Assembly (NCBI GenBank): GCA_000702025.1
Contig: JNKJ01000011.1
Location: 1 to 64,000 of the forward strand
DNA from: Blautia schinkii DSM 10518
GTDB taxonomy: Bacteria > Bacillota > Clostridia > Lachnospirales > Lachnospiraceae
Reading direction: 5' to 3'
DNA: 64,000 nucleotides
This document shows positions 9,400-18,530 of the stretch, in pieces (position 1 is the first letter of the stretch; each line of letters starts with the position of its first letter). A program made the position numbers and the translations under genes. A model generated the notes under the pieces. It did no database searches. It saw only the letters and a list, made by a program, of their open reading frames with translations, and was not told the DNA's origin.

Positions 9400-10440
9400 C
9401 TACTCACTCTGTATGCCAAAGGCACTGCAGGCTTTTTCGCCGTATTTATCAATAAACTCCTGTTTCATACCGCTGATTTCTTCCTTAAAGGCATCCAGCT
9501 CTTCCTCGCTTAGCTCCGTCACAGTCATACCCTGGGCTTTGAAATCCTTCACAATAGCTTCCTCTTCTTCCTCCACAGTGTCTCTTCCCCATTCACAGGC
9601 TTCCTTTGCCTTTTCCTGAAGAAGCTCTCTTGTCTTTGGCTCCAGTGACTCCCAGATTTCCGTATTGGCTACGAACAAATCATTTTCATATGTATAGTTC
9701 CATAAGGTAAGATAATCCTGGATTTCATCCATCTTGGCGGATTCTGTGATACTGATGCCGTTTTCCTGGCCGTCGATGGTTCCCTGCTGGATGGCGGTAA
9801 AGACTTCGCTCCAGCTCATTGCTACCGGGTCGGCTCCCAAGGTCTTGAAGAATTTCATATAAACCTCGCTGCCCGGCACGCGGATTTTCAGTCTCTTCAC
9901 ATCCTCCGGTGTTCTTACCTCTCTCTTGCTGTTTGTAATCTGGCGGAAACCGTTGTGGAAGGAACCCAGGTAGGTGATACCTTTTGCCTCCAGACGCTCC
10001 GCATAATAACCACCCCCGGTAGTGTCAATGACCTCTCTTGCATGCTTGTAATCCTCAAAAATCCACGGAATCGTCGCTGCGGAAAGCTGCTCATCGATCA
10101 CTGCCATCACACAGGTGGCATAAGCTGCCAAATCCACGCCTCCGCCTGCAATCATCTCGATTCCCTTGGTAGAATTCCCCCCGGCGAGCTGGTCGTTTGG
10201 ATATACGGCTATGGTCACATTTCCGTCTGACGCCTCCTCTACCAGCTCCGCAAACTTGTCTGCCACTCTGGCGTCAATCTGAATATCCGTACCGTTCACT
10301 GCCATAACCAATTCGATTTTTTGGTAACCATTTTCTGTCTGCCCTGATGTCTCCACATTTTCTGTGCCGCCCCCGCACCCTGCAAGCAGCCCTGTCAGTA
10401 TGACTCCGGCTGTCAGCAGGCTTAACATCCTTGCTTTCAT
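9400..10440 (-). CDS. dctP: TRAP substrate-binding lipoprotein (DctP)
   Basis: Solute-binding protein of 346 residues. The N-terminal signal ends in lipobox LLAGC, so it is tethered to the outer face of the membrane. The body has DctP features, including a FHNGFRQITNSKR segment with the conserved arginine near residue 170 that usually binds a carboxylate, and IRVPGSEVYMKFF. This suggests a carboxylated substrate such as a sugar acid, although uncharged TRAP substrates exist. It is the first gene of the seven-gene operon, behind GAAGGAGG. Confidence 0.9.
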   Translation of the reverse strand: MKARMLSLLTAGVILTGLLAGCGGGTENVETSGQTENGYQKIELVMAVNGTDIQIDARVADKFAELVEEASDGNVTIAVYPNDQLAGGNSTKGIEMIAGGGVDLAAYATCVMAVIDEQLSAATIPWIFEDYKHAREVIDTTGGGYYAERLEAKGITYLGSFHNGFRQITNSKREVRTPEDVKRLKIRVPGSEVYMKFFKTLGADPVAMSWSEVFTAIQQGTIDGQENGISITESAKMDEIQDYLTLWNYTYENDLFVANTEIWESLEPKTRELLQEKAKEACEWGRDTVEEEEEAIVKDFKAQGMTVTELSEEELDAFKEEISGMKQEFIDKYGEKACSAFGIQSE

Positions 10441-10547
10441 AAATACCTCCTTCTTTGCTCTTCCCCATTTCTTAACATCCTACGTAGGCTGTTTTCTTTT
10501 ATGTTTACATCCTAACATCCCATGTTTAAAAAGTCAATAGCCTTTGT
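10441..10547 (-). promoter_or_regulatory. Promoter/operator region of the TRAP operon
   Basis: The stretch before dctP contains repeated ATCCTA-type units: AACATCCTACGTAGG near 10473-10487 with a CCTACGTAGG palindrome, and ACATCCTAACATCCC further on. A related GTAGGATAA string occurs before the regulator gene (about 4888-4900). These may be operator half-sites for the FadR-type regulator. This is a guess from similarity of short words only. Confidence 0.3.
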
Positions 10548-10654
10548 GAGATTCCATTATATATACAATAATACCTCTTACTTTCTATGCATAATGCACA
10601 AAGCATCTTGTGCTATGTCCATTTCCGGCTTGACACGGCGGTCTGTGTCCCCTA

Positions 10655-10900
10655 TAATCGTTGATACAGCGAGGAAGAGGAATAGTACGCAGAATCTATG
10701 CTCCAGAGAGGAAATCAGTGGTGTGAGATTTCCGCAAAAGACTGCAGAACCCGCCTTGGAGCTTCTGGAGGAAACTTCAGCGCGTGTCAGCGTTATTGAC
10801 GGAATGAGTGAACCGGATCCGTCCGGTTAATAAGGGTGGTACCGCCGATTGTTAATTGGCCCCTTGTTTTTCTATTAGGAAAAGCATGGGGGCTTTTTTG
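10655..10900 (+). ncRNA. T-box riboswitch leader of proS
   Basis: The conserved T-box core AGGGTGGTACCGCC lies at 10833-10846. Its AAGGG can pair with CCCCTT (10859-10864) as antiterminator. A competing terminator, GCCCC...GGGGGC followed by TTTTTT, spans about 10858-10898. Upstream, AATAGTACG and the GGTGTGAGATTTCC distal element fit Stem I, and GAACCCGCC near 10745-10755 holds a proline specifier (CCC or CCG). Uncharged tRNA-Pro would stabilize antitermination and turn on proS. Confidence 0.88.
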
Positions 10901-10947
10901 TATCATAAGAGGAAGGAATTTAAGAAAATAAAAGAGAGGATAAACCT

Positions 10948-12711
10948 ATGAAATTAAAAAACTTAGTTGGAGAACGTTTCAAAGAAAGACCTGCTGACTG
11001 TGTAATTGACAGTCATGCCCTCATGATCCGTGGAGGGTATATCAAGTATGTTGCCAATGGCATTTATTCTTTGTATCCGGTCATGAAAAGGATCACCAGG
11101 AAAATTGAGAATATCATCCGGGAAGAAATGGATGCGATCGACGGGCAGGAGGTTTTGTTCCCTGTAGCTCTTCCCGGTTCCTTATGGGAGGAATCCGGCC
11201 GCTTTGAAAGTGTGGGGGACGAACTGCTGCGGTTTAAAGACAGAAATGACAGCCAGATGGTTCTCGGTATGACACATGAAGAAGCCTCCGTACACCTTGT
11301 CCGGGAATACGGCCAGACCTATACCAAATATCCATTCATGATCTACCAGATTCAGACCAAATTCCGCGACGAGGCAAGACCCAGAGCCGGACTGATCCGT
11401 GTAAGGGAATTTACAATGAAGGACGCCTATTCCTTCCATACCTCACAGGAGAATTTAGAAAAGTATTATGATTTATGTTATCACTCCTATCACAGGATTT
11501 TTCAACGCTGCGGGATACCGGAAGTGATTGCCGTAAGCTCTGATTCCGGTATGATGGGCGGCAGTACTTCCCATGAATATATGCTTCTTACCGATGCGGG
11601 TGAAGATTCTATCGTCATCTGTGAGGCTTGTGATTACCGGGCAAATATGGAGGCCGCCGCCAATGTTGTTGACAATTCCATGAGCCTGGCTGAAGCAGAC
11701 CTGGAAAAAGTATATACTCCTCATTGTAAAACGATTGAAGATGTCGTGAACTATTTGGACGGCCCCCTGGAATGCTCCTGCAAAGCTGTAGTCTATCAAA
11801 AGAATTCCAATGATGACTACGTGATCGTATTCCTCCGCGGCGATTATGAGGTAAATGAAACCAAGCTTACGAATTATCTCGGAGAAAATATACACCCTGC
11901 TGAGATTACGGAGGAAAGCGGAATTGTTCCCGGATTTATCGGTCCCCATAATTTATGCAACGGTCATACTGTCCTTTATGATATTTCACTGAAAGGTATT
12001 GAAAATCTGGTTTGCGGAGCAAATGAAGAGGATTACCACTACAAAGGGCTCAATCTGTCCCGCGACTGCTCTGATGTAAAATTTGTGGATATTTCCAAAA
12101 TTAAAACAGGCGGGATCTGCCCCTGCTGCGGTAAAAAAACAATTCAGGTAAAGCGTGGTATCGAGGTGGGGAACATTTTTCAGCTTGGTACAAAGTATAC
12201 GAAAGCTATGAATATGACATACACAGATGCCGACGGTTCTGTTAAGAATCCCATCATGGGCTGTTACGGAATCGGCGTGGGACGTTTGGCTGCATCCGTG
12301 TGTGAGGCAAAACATGATATCAATGGTCCTGTCTGGCCCGTATCTATCGCTCCCTGGCAGGTGCATTTATGCTGTATGCGCATAGATCAGGAACCATGTA
12401 AAACTGCCGCAGACAGCTTATACCATCAGCTTTTATCTGCGGGAGTTGAGGTGATTTATGACGATAGAGATGTCCGCGCCGGTGCAATGTTTGCTGATGC
12501 AGACCTCCTGGGCGTTCCTGTCCGGGTGATCATCGGACCTAAAAACTTAAAGAATAATCAGGCCGAGTTAGTTACACGGGATAAAACAATTACGAAACTT
12601 ATCGGTATTGACCATGCTGTGGATGAAATTCAAAGTGTGATCAATGAGCTATTTGCCGAACTTTCCAGGCAAGTAAGTCCACAGGTACATCCTTTAGATG
12701 AAGAGAATTAA
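10948..12711 (+). CDS. proS: Prolyl-tRNA synthetase
   Basis: Class II aminoacyl-tRNA synthetase of 587 residues, the usual bacterial length. Motif 2 reads FRDEARPRAGLIRVREF and motif 3 GCYGIGVGRLAAS. Between them is an inserted editing (YbaK-like) domain that clears Ala-tRNA-Pro in the family. The C-terminal anticodon-binding domain follows, with DDRDVRAGAMFADADL. It sits behind a T-box leader, so it is induced by proline limitation. Two CxxC-like pairs in the editing region (CEACDY, CPCCGK) suggest a zinc site. The gene end overlaps the convergent lyase gene by four bases. Confidence 0.96.
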   Translation: MKLKNLVGERFKERPADCVIDSHALMIRGGYIKYVANGIYSLYPVMKRITRKIENIIREEMDAIDGQEVLFPVALPGSLWEESGRFESVGDELLRFKDRNDSQMVLGMTHEEASVHLVREYGQTYTKYPFMIYQIQTKFRDEARPRAGLIRVREFTMKDAYSFHTSQENLEKYYDLCYHSYHRIFQRCGIPEVIAVSSDSGMMGGSTSHEYMLLTDAGEDSIVICEACDYRANMEAAANVVDNSMSLAEADLEKVYTPHCKTIEDVVNYLDGPLECSCKAVVYQKNSNDDYVIVFLRGDYEVNETKLTNYLGENIHPAEITEESGIVPGFIGPHNLCNGHTVLYDISLKGIENLVCGANEEDYHYKGLNLSRDCSDVKFVDISKIKTGGICPCCGKKTIQVKRGIEVGNIFQLGTKYTKAMNMTYTDADGSVKNPIMGCYGIGVGRLAASVCEAKHDINGPVWPVSIAPWQVHLCCMRIDQEPCKTAADSLYHQLLSAGVEVIYDDRDVRAGAMFADADLLGVPVRVIIGPKNLKNNQAELVTRDKTITKLIGIDHAVDEIQSVINELFAELSRQVSPQVHPLDEEN

Positions 12712-13871
12712 AAACAATCCCTAAGCTTCACAGCATTCTTCAGACGAACCAGGCCATCCTCCAAAAGTCTTCTCGGACAGGCCAGGTTCATACGGAGAAA
12801 TCCCTCACCATTGCGGTATTCATTTCCGTCGCAAAGATAAAGACCGCTGCGGCTGCGGATAAAGCTGCAGAGCTCCGCGGAATTTCCGGCAAGAGCTCTG
12901 CAGTCAAGCCACAGCAGGTAGGTCGCTTTGGCAGAGACTGGCGTTATGCCTTTGATTTCGTTTTTAATATACTTTTCTGCAAATCTTCTGTTTTCCCACA
13001 GATACTCACGGAGGGCATCCAGCCATTCCCCGCCATTGTTAAATGCAGCGATTGGAGCGATTGCGGCGAACACATTCGGCTCTGCGACTTCATCCGTATT
13101 GAGCCCGCGGTTGACCTTATACTTAAGATGATCATCCGGGACGATTACCGCTGCGGTCTGGATTCCAGCCAGATTAAAGGCCTTTGTGGGTGCCACACAG
13201 GTAATGCTGTTTCTCCGGCAGTTTTCGGACACCGAGGCAAAGGGCGTATACTCCCATCCCGGCTCTGTAATATCACAATGGATTTCATCAGAAAGCACCA
13301 GGACATGATATGCGCTGCACAGATCACCAATCCGACTGAGGGTTTCCCTGTCCCATATCTTTCCCACCGGATTATGGGGATTACATAAAATCAGCAGAGT
13401 GGTCTGAGGGTCGGCAAGCTTCTCCTCCAGGTCATTAAAGTCAATCTGATATTCGCTGCCGTCATATATTAGCCGGTTTTCCAATACATTTCTTCCGTTG
13501 TTTAAGATGGAGTTAAAGAAAATATTGTAGACAGGGGTCATCGCTACGACGTTTTCCCCGACTGTTGTCATCTTCCTCACTATGCTGGAAATGGCCGGAA
13601 CAACGCCGGTGCAGAAAATCAGCCAGTCCCTTTCAATTGCAAAATGATGCCGTTCTTTCCACCAGGACTGATATGCCTGATACCATTCGTCCGTCAGTAC
13701 GGTATATCCAAATACTCCCTGTTCTGCCCTTTCCATTATGCTTTCTGTAATACCCGGCGCTGTACGGAAATCCATATCGGCCACCCACATAGGCAGCTCA
13801 TGCTCCGCCACATCCCATTTCATGGATCCTGTATTTCTCCGGTCTACCATAGTATTAAAATCGAATTTCAT
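12708..13871 (-). CDS. PatB/MalY-family PLP-dependent C-S lyase or aminotransferase
   Basis: Fold-type I PLP enzyme of 387 residues. The start FDFNTMVDRRNTGSMKWD and PMWVADMDF are hallmarks of the MalY/PatB family. The PLP lysine is in APTKAFNLAG, and SDEIHCDI holds the aspartate that binds the pyridine nitrogen. Known members are cystathionine beta-lyases; the substrate here cannot be fixed. It is convergent with proS and probably transcribed alone. Confidence 0.88.
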   Translation of the reverse strand: MKFDFNTMVDRRNTGSMKWDVAEHELPMWVADMDFRTAPGITESIMERAEQGVFGYTVLTDEWYQAYQSWWKERHHFAIERDWLIFCTGVVPAISSIVRKMTTVGENVVAMTPVYNIFFNSILNNGRNVLENRLIYDGSEYQIDFNDLEEKLADPQTTLLILCNPHNPVGKIWDRETLSRIGDLCSAYHVLVLSDEIHCDITEPGWEYTPFASVSENCRRNSITCVAPTKAFNLAGIQTAAVIVPDDHLKYKVNRGLNTDEVAEPNVFAAIAPIAAFNNGGEWLDALREYLWENRRFAEKYIKNEIKGITPVSAKATYLLWLDCRALAGNSAELCSFIRSRSGLYLCDGNEYRNGEGFLRMNLACPRRLLEDGLVRLKNAVKLRDCF

Positions 13872-13970
13872 TCTGCTTATCCCTCCTACTCTTCCGCCTG
13901 GAAATTTATTCCCGCAGTCTCTTCTGAACGGAAGTCTGTCTCCGCATCTTCTTCCGTCTGGCAGCTCACT

Positions 13971-14576
13971 TTAGCTTTCTTCCACACGAAAATCCACCTC
14001 CACAGTGCCGTCCTTCAATGCGGCCGCAAACCCCTCAGAGTCATCAATATGACCGATTTCGGTATAGCTGTAGGAGGTGCTGAAATCCTCAAAGAACAGA
14101 ACAAGACAGTCGGAACCATACAGCATAATGTCTCCCGTCCGAATGCTGCCTACATTTTGCGAATCGGCAGGAAGCGCTTCATCCATGTAATAATATTTTT
14201 CATTTCCGTTCAGTTCATCCATATGAAGTGTGAGCGGTAGTCTAGCGGTGAACTCTTTGGCTGTTTCATTGTCATATAAAGCAGCATGGAATGTCTGCCC
14301 GCCTACCTCAACTGTGATTTTCTGCACTTTTGAATCCTCGGTTTTCTCTGCACTCTCCGATGCCCTGACTGTCTCCTTTCTCTCTTCTGCCTCTTTTATC
14401 TCTTCTACCGCTTCTTCATTGTCCGCCAATTCTGGCTCTTCTGCCTTATCTGCAACAGACGTCTCTTTCTGTCCATTACTTATCACCTTATCTACCTGAC
14501 CGGCTCGATTTCCACAGGCCGTAAGCATGAAAGCCATAGATATGATTATAAAAAAATTACTATACTTTCGTTTCAT
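13971..14576 (-). CDS. Cyclophilin-fold lipoprotein
   Basis: A 201-residue secreted protein. The N-terminal signal ends in lipobox MLTACGN. Residues about 30-85 are an acidic, low-complexity linker rich in Glu and Lys. The C-terminal domain (TAKEFTARLPLTLHMDELNG, then GDIMLYG and CLVLFFEDF) matches the cyclophilin-like domain found in many Clostridia lipoproteins of unknown ligand, often near flavodoxin or aldo/keto reductase genes, as here. It lacks evidence for proline isomerase activity. An ATAG-N7-CTAT element lies about 270 bases upstream. Confidence 0.75.
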   Translation of the reverse strand: MKRKYSNFFIIISMAFMLTACGNRAGQVDKVISNGQKETSVADKAEEPELADNEEAVEEIKEAEERKETVRASESAEKTEDSKVQKITVEVGGQTFHAALYDNETAKEFTARLPLTLHMDELNGNEKYYYMDEALPADSQNVGSIRTGDIMLYGSDCLVLFFEDFSTSYSYTEIGHIDDSEGFAAALKDGTVEVDFRVEES

Positions 14577-15128
14577 TCCTATTTCCTCCCAGGTATTTCA
14601 AAATCCTTTTACTAATGCAAAAGTGCCATTTTTTCCTGTGAATGCATGTCATACAATCTATGCAGCGAAGATATGTCAGCTTTCCTATGCTGTGAATATG
14701 TATTAAAATTACCGGGCAGCTCCAAATCCCACAGACAGACATAAATTAGGGGATACATTGTATCTGCCTGATAAAACACCGGGGCTACCCTTTCCTATAT
14801 GATACACATTACATATTTCAATGTCCAATACTTATATCACATCGTTTTTCATAGTTTTAAACTATGGTATTTATCATACTCTCTTATATTCCATTCCTAT
14901 ATTGTTCTGGCGACATCATAAAGAAAAAATTGCCACGCAAAAATAAACAAACCGTGGGAATTTTCTTCAGCATCCCTTTTGTCGGACATATAAAAAGACA
15001 GGCAGCACGCTGTTATCGCGTATCTGCCTGTCCTTGTATGTGATTGTCCGGCAACGTGCAGCACCATTAAGCTATGATATACTATAAAATCACACTGCAA
15101 TGTTACCCTGTAATGTTACCCTATAAGC
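14577..15128. other. Gene-free stretch with promoter element and terminator
   Basis: No convincing gene. A 15-base dyad ATAGTTTTAAACTAT lies at 14851-14865 next to ATGTCCAATACTTATATCAC (14821-14840); an almost identical arrangement lies at 16950-16994. A terminator hairpin with arms 14997-15005 and 15024-15032, followed by TTTTT on the minus strand, serves the aldo/keto reductase gene. The 67-codon minus frame at 14897-15100 crosses the terminator and is rejected. Confidence 0.6.
14821..14866 (-). promoter_or_regulatory. LysR-type box with adjacent promoter, copy 1
   Basis: CATAGTTTTAAACTATG (14850-14866) is a near-perfect dyad of T-N11-A type, the pattern bound by LysR-family regulators. 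On the minus strand it is followed by GATATAAGTATTGGACATT, which contains a plausible -10. A second copy before the acetyltransferase has the same order and spacing. Confidence 0.5.
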
Positions 15129-16262
15129 TTACGCCTTAAGTCTCTTCGCAAAATCCTCCATTGCCTCTGAGATTTTAACCTGCTGCGGACAGACTGCCTC
15201 ACAGCTTCTGCATCCAACACATGCGCTGGGCTTTTTCTCTTCCGCATATGCCATCATAGCCATGGGTGCAATAAACCCGCCTTCGGTAGAACAATGTTCA
15301 TTGTACAAAGCAAGCAACGCAGGAATATCCAATTCCTGGGGACAATGGCTGGTACAATAGTGGCAGGCTGTACAGGGAAGTGCCGTGGTGCGGATCATCT
15401 GGGCTGCAATATCCAGAATCGTTTTCATCTCATTCTCACTTAACACCTTCTCTTCTTCAAAGGTGTGGATATTTTCCTTAAGCTGCTCGAAGCTGGACAT
15501 ACCGGACAAAGTAACCGTCACCTCCGGTATGCTCTGCAAAAACCGAAATGCCCATGCGGGAACCCCTTCATCCGGGCGCAGTTCTTTAAGCTTTGCGGTA
15601 TTTTCCTCTGACAATGACGCAAGCTTTCCGCCGCGCAGCGGTTCCATGACCCAAACCGGAATCTGATACTCCGTCAGCAGTTCGACTTTGCTCTTTGCCT
15701 GCTGGAATGTCCAGTCAAGATAGTTCAACTGAATCTGGCCGAACTCCATGTATTCCCCGTAGGCTTCCAAGAACCGCTTCATGGTATCATAGTTTCCATG
15801 TGCAGAGAATCCCAGATGCTTGATACGTCCATTCTTTTTCTGCTTGATCAGATAATCAAAAATGCCATATTTCTCATCCAAATATTGGTCAATGTTCATC
15901 TCGCAAACATTGTGGAACAGATAAAAATCAAAATATTCCACCTGGCATTTTTTTAACTGGTTTTCAAAAATCTCCTCCACTTTATCCATATTAGACAAAT
16001 CATATCCTGGGAATTTTGATGCCAAATAAAAAGAATCCCTTGGATAATTCTTCAGTACTTTTCCCATCACAATCTCAGAATTTCCACTGTGGTATCCGTA
16101 AGCAGTATCATAGTAGTTGATTCCCTGCGCCATGGAATATGCAACCATCTGCGCTGTTTTTTCCTCATCAATGACAGCATCATTGCCGTCAATGACCGGA
16201 AGACGCATTGCCCCTAATCCAAGGGCAGATAATTTTTTGTCTTTAAATTCTTTGTAAATCAT
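15129..16262 (-). CDS. Aldo/keto reductase with C-terminal 4Fe-4S domain
   Basis: NAD(P)H-dependent reductase of about 377 residues. The catalytic tetrad region shows D in NYYDTAYGYH with the Tyr, K in YLASKFPG, and H in FSAHG. The C-terminal 100 residues carry two ferredoxin-type cysteine clusters, CTACHYCTSHCP and CVGCRSCEAVCP. This fused form is common in anaerobes; substrates are usually unknown. ATG 16262 behind AATGGAGGAT is used; the longer frame to 16457 overlaps the acetyltransferase gene and is glycine- and cysteine-rich nonsense. It is downstream of and probably co-transcribed with the acetyltransferase. Confidence 0.9.
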   Translation of the reverse strand: MIYKEFKDKKLSALGLGAMRLPVIDGNDAVIDEEKTAQMVAYSMAQGINYYDTAYGYHSGNSEIVMGKVLKNYPRDSFYLASKFPGYDLSNMDKVEEIFENQLKKCQVEYFDFYLFHNVCEMNIDQYLDEKYGIFDYLIKQKKNGRIKHLGFSAHGNYDTMKRFLEAYGEYMEFGQIQLNYLDWTFQQAKSKVELLTEYQIPVWVMEPLRGGKLASLSEENTAKLKELRPDEGVPAWAFRFLQSIPEVTVTLSGMSSFEQLKENIHTFEEEKVLSENEMKTILDIAAQMIRTTALPCTACHYCTSHCPQELDIPALLALYNEHCSTEGGFIAPMAMMAYAEEKKPSACVGCRSCEAVCPQQVKISEAMEDFAKRLKA

Positions 16263-16303
16263 ATTTATCCTCCATTCTTTCAATACGAAATTTTTCTTTT
16301 GCT

Positions 16304-16876
16304 TCAGTACCCCGCAATTTCTTTTAAAATGCGGGCCGGCACACCACCCACAACTGTATTTTCCGGCACATCCTTCGTGACCACCGCTCCGGCCGCCACC
16401 ACCGCACCGGCTCCTATGGTCACTCCCGGCAGGACGGTTGCATTTGCTCCGATCCACACGCTCTTTCCGATTATAATAGGTGCAAAAATATTATCCCTGC
16501 GTTTGCGCGGATCCAGGTCATGATTGATCGTAGCAAGCACCACATTATGTCCGATCAGCGTGTCATCTCCAATGGTAACGCCTCCCTGGTCCTGAAAACG
16601 GCAGCCGGAATTGATAAACACACGCTTCCCAATCCGTATGTTTTTCCCGCAATCCGTGTAAAACGGCGGGAACAGTCCGAAGCCTTCATCAATTTCCCGC
16701 CCGGTCAGTTTCATCATCAGTGTCCTGACCTCCTCCGGGGTGTGATAAGCGCCGTTTAGTTCACATGTAATCTGAAGCGCTTCCTGAGACAATCTATGCA
16801 TAAGCTGATGTGCTTCACTTACTGCATCTATCCGATGCTCCCTGTTAATTATATCAAAAAATTCCTGTATTTCCAT
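16304..16876 (-). CDS. Maltose/galactoside-type O-acetyltransferase
   Basis: Acetyl-CoA-dependent sugar O-acetyltransferase of 190 residues. The N-terminal helical Mac domain is followed by a left-handed beta helix of hexapeptide repeats ([19 protein letters not shown] with the catalytic histidine; [20 protein letters not shown]). The C-terminal [13 protein letters not shown] is typical. It probably detoxifies non-metabolized sugars (family knowledge). It is the first gene of a pair with the aldo/keto reductase, under a LysR-type box. Confidence 0.9.
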   Translation of the reverse strand: MEIQEFFDIINREHRIDAVSEAHQLMHRLSQEALQITCELNGAYHTPEEVRTLMMKLTGREIDEGFGLFPPFYTDCGKNIRIGKRVFINSGCRFQDQGGVTIGDDTLIGHNVVLATINHDLDPRKRRDNIFAPIIIGKSVWIGANATVLPGVTIGAGAVVAAGAVVTKDVPENTVVGGVPARILKEIAGY

Positions 16877-16948
16877 TCCTATTCTCCCGATTAATGATTT
16901 TTTTCTTATACTTAAGTCCTTATTGTGATAATAACCACTAATCTGTTG

Positions 16949-16995
16949 AATGTCTAATACTTATATAATATTGATTTTTATAGTTTATAGCTATG
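16949..16995 (-). promoter_or_regulatory. LysR-type box with adjacent promoter, copy 2
   Basis: ATAGTTTATAGCTAT (16980-16994) is an ATAG-N7-CTAT dyad followed on the minus strand by TATATAAGTATTAGACATT. The layout matches the element at 14821-14866 nearly base for base. The acetyltransferase start is about 75 bases downstream. Both genes likely share a LysR-type regulator encoded elsewhere. Confidence 0.5.
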
Positions 16996-17065
16996 CTATT
17001 TGGATATTTGGCGCTAACCGGATACTAACCCCGACAAGATTATAATATTTATTTCCACCAGATGC

Positions 17066-18445
17066 TTATACACTTTCCGCTTTTATCGATCTGTTCAATT
17101 CCTTTAGAACATTTTTCATAATGACCAGCATAATGAGAAAGGTCACAACATCTGCAATCGGTGCGGAAAGCAACGGTCCCTCAACCCCAAATACAAGTGG
17201 CAGTAATAACACAAGCGGAACACTTAAAATAAAATCCCGGAGTAATGATAATCCCATTGACATTATGGGCTTTCCTAAGGACTGTAAAAATATACTTGTG
17301 GCTTTTACCACACAACAAAGGATCATAGTACATAAGAAAATACGGAACGCCTTGACTCCATATTCATTATACAAATCGCTTTCGCTTCCAAACAGACCAA
17401 GAATCTGCATAGGAAATATCTCAAAACAAAGAGTCGCGATTAGTCCAATGCAAACCTCAACCATCATCATGATCTTATAGATTTTTTTCACACGCCCTTT
17501 TTGTCCGGCCCCATAATTATATCCAACGATAGGCTGGGAACCGGCGGCAACACCAACGGTAAAGGCTATGACTATCTGGAATACTTTCATTACAATCCCC
17601 ACGACTGTCATTGGGATATCTGCGCCGTACTTGGACATTGCGCCGTATTTTACCAATACATTGTTCATGACTCCCATAATGATCACAATAGACAACTGAG
17701 TCAGGAAACTGCTGATTCCAAGGGGCAGGATACGTTTCAAAAGTATCCCTTTTAGGACAAAGCTTCCGGCATTCAGCTTAAAGGATTTGGTGTGAAAAAG
17801 ATAATACACAGCTAAGCCTGCAGATACAAACTGGCCTATGATGGTCGCAATCGCGGCACCTTTCACGCCCCAGTGGAGCACAAATATTGCAATAGGGTCA
17901 AGGATCACATTGATGATACAGCCAACCAACGTGGATATCATTGCAAATTTAGGACTACCGTCTGCACGGATAACAGAGTTCAATCCATTAGAGAACATAA
18001 AAAACGGAATACCGATCACAATGATATTAAAGTAATCTCTGGCGTACACGATATTATTTTCTGTCGCTCCAAATGCATTTAAGATTCCTTCCCGGGCGAA
18101 TATAAAAACAAGCATGATGATAATGCTGCTGAGTACAAGCACGACCACCGCATTACCCGCTCCGTTTCTTGTACTGTCTGTATCCTTCTTCCCCTGGCAT
18201 ATACTAAGGAATGCAGCACAACCGTCTCCTATCATTAACGCAATTGCAAGTGCTATGACTGTAATCGGAAACACCACGTTCGTGGCTCCGTTCCCCAGAT
18301 ATCCCACTCCTCTGCCGATGAAAATCTGATCAACAATATTGTAAAGTGAGGAAACCAGCAAAGACATGATACATGGAATAGAAAATTTCATCATAAGCTT
18401 TCCAATCGGCGCCTCCGCAAGATATTGATTTGAGTTTTGATTCAT
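17066..18445 (-). CDS. MATE-family multidrug exporter
   Basis: Membrane antiporter of 459 residues with twelve predicted spans. The start EAPIGKLMMKFSIPCIMSLL and segment LYNIVDQIFIGRGVG are typical of the MATE subfamily in Clostridia, as is GSQPIVGYNYGAGQ. It would export cationic drugs with sodium or protons. ATG 18445 is chosen because GGAGAA lies just upstream; it overlaps a short leader frame by ATGA. Expression is probably controlled by attenuation at the hairpin in that leader. Confidence 0.9.
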   Translation of the reverse strand: MNQNSNQYLAEAPIGKLMMKFSIPCIMSLLVSSLYNIVDQIFIGRGVGYLGNGATNVVFPITVIALAIALMIGDGCAAFLSICQGKKDTDSTRNGAGNAVVVLVLSSIIIMLVFIFAREGILNAFGATENNIVYARDYFNIIVIGIPFFMFSNGLNSVIRADGSPKFAMISTLVGCIINVILDPIAIFVLHWGVKGAAIATIIGQFVSAGLAVYYLFHTKSFKLNAGSFVLKGILLKRILPLGISSFLTQLSIVIIMGVMNNVLVKYGAMSKYGADIPMTVVGIVMKVFQIVIAFTVGVAAGSQPIVGYNYGAGQKGRVKKIYKIMMMVEVCIGLIATLCFEIFPMQILGLFGSESDLYNEYGVKAFRIFLCTMILCCVVKATSIFLQSLGKPIMSMGLSLLRDFILSVPLVLLLPLVFGVEGPLLSAPIADVVTFLIMLVIMKNVLKELNRSIKAESV

Positions 18446-18498
18446 GTTGTTTCTCCTTTTTTGCACAAAAAAAGCAGCTGAAATGCTGGCTTTCGCAT
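18442..18498 (-). CDS. Leader peptide of the MATE gene
   Basis: An 18-residue frame, MRKPAFQLLFLCKKGETT, starts at 18498 behind AGGTGG eight bases away. It ends in TGA overlapping the MATE start as ATGA. The frame runs through an intrinsic terminator and its U tract, so ribosome position would decide whether the hairpin forms. It could also start at GTG 18510. Translation is not proven; the strong ribosome site and overlap argue for it. Confidence 0.5.
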   Translation of the reverse strand: MRKPAFQLLFLCKKGETT

Positions 18499-18505
18499 TT
18501 CAGCT
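18466..18505 (-). terminator. Attenuator hairpin in the MATE leader
   Basis: Perfect 11-base arms AGCTGAAATGC (18495-18505 and 18476-18486, read on the minus strand) enclose an eight-base loop and are followed by seven T (18467-18473). It lies between the promoter and the MATE gene, so it must be regulated rather than constitutive. The leader start codon lies in one arm. Confidence 0.75.
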
Positions 18506-18530
18506 ACCACCTGTTTAATATATCGACGAT

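Noticed and set aside
4139..10440. Sulfoquinovose sulfo-transketolase pathway
   Set aside because: Split transketolase fits, but the isomerase, kinase-type and sulfonate export genes are not present; left as an open substrate.
10522..10830. Open frame of 102 codons before proS
   Set aside because: It lies across the T-box leader, whose conserved core and terminator explain the sequence.
13872..13970. A clean acidic frame (KKAKVSCQTEEDAETDF...) just after the lipoprotein stop, one base out of frame
   Set aside because: The lipoprotein already ends at a normal cyclophilin-like C-terminus; no homology or ribosome site supports a frameshifted extension.
16263..16457. Longer N-terminus of the aldo/keto reductase
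   Set aside because: It overlaps the acetyltransferase, reads as low-complexity Gly/Cys sequence, and a good ribosome site lies at the internal ATG 16262.
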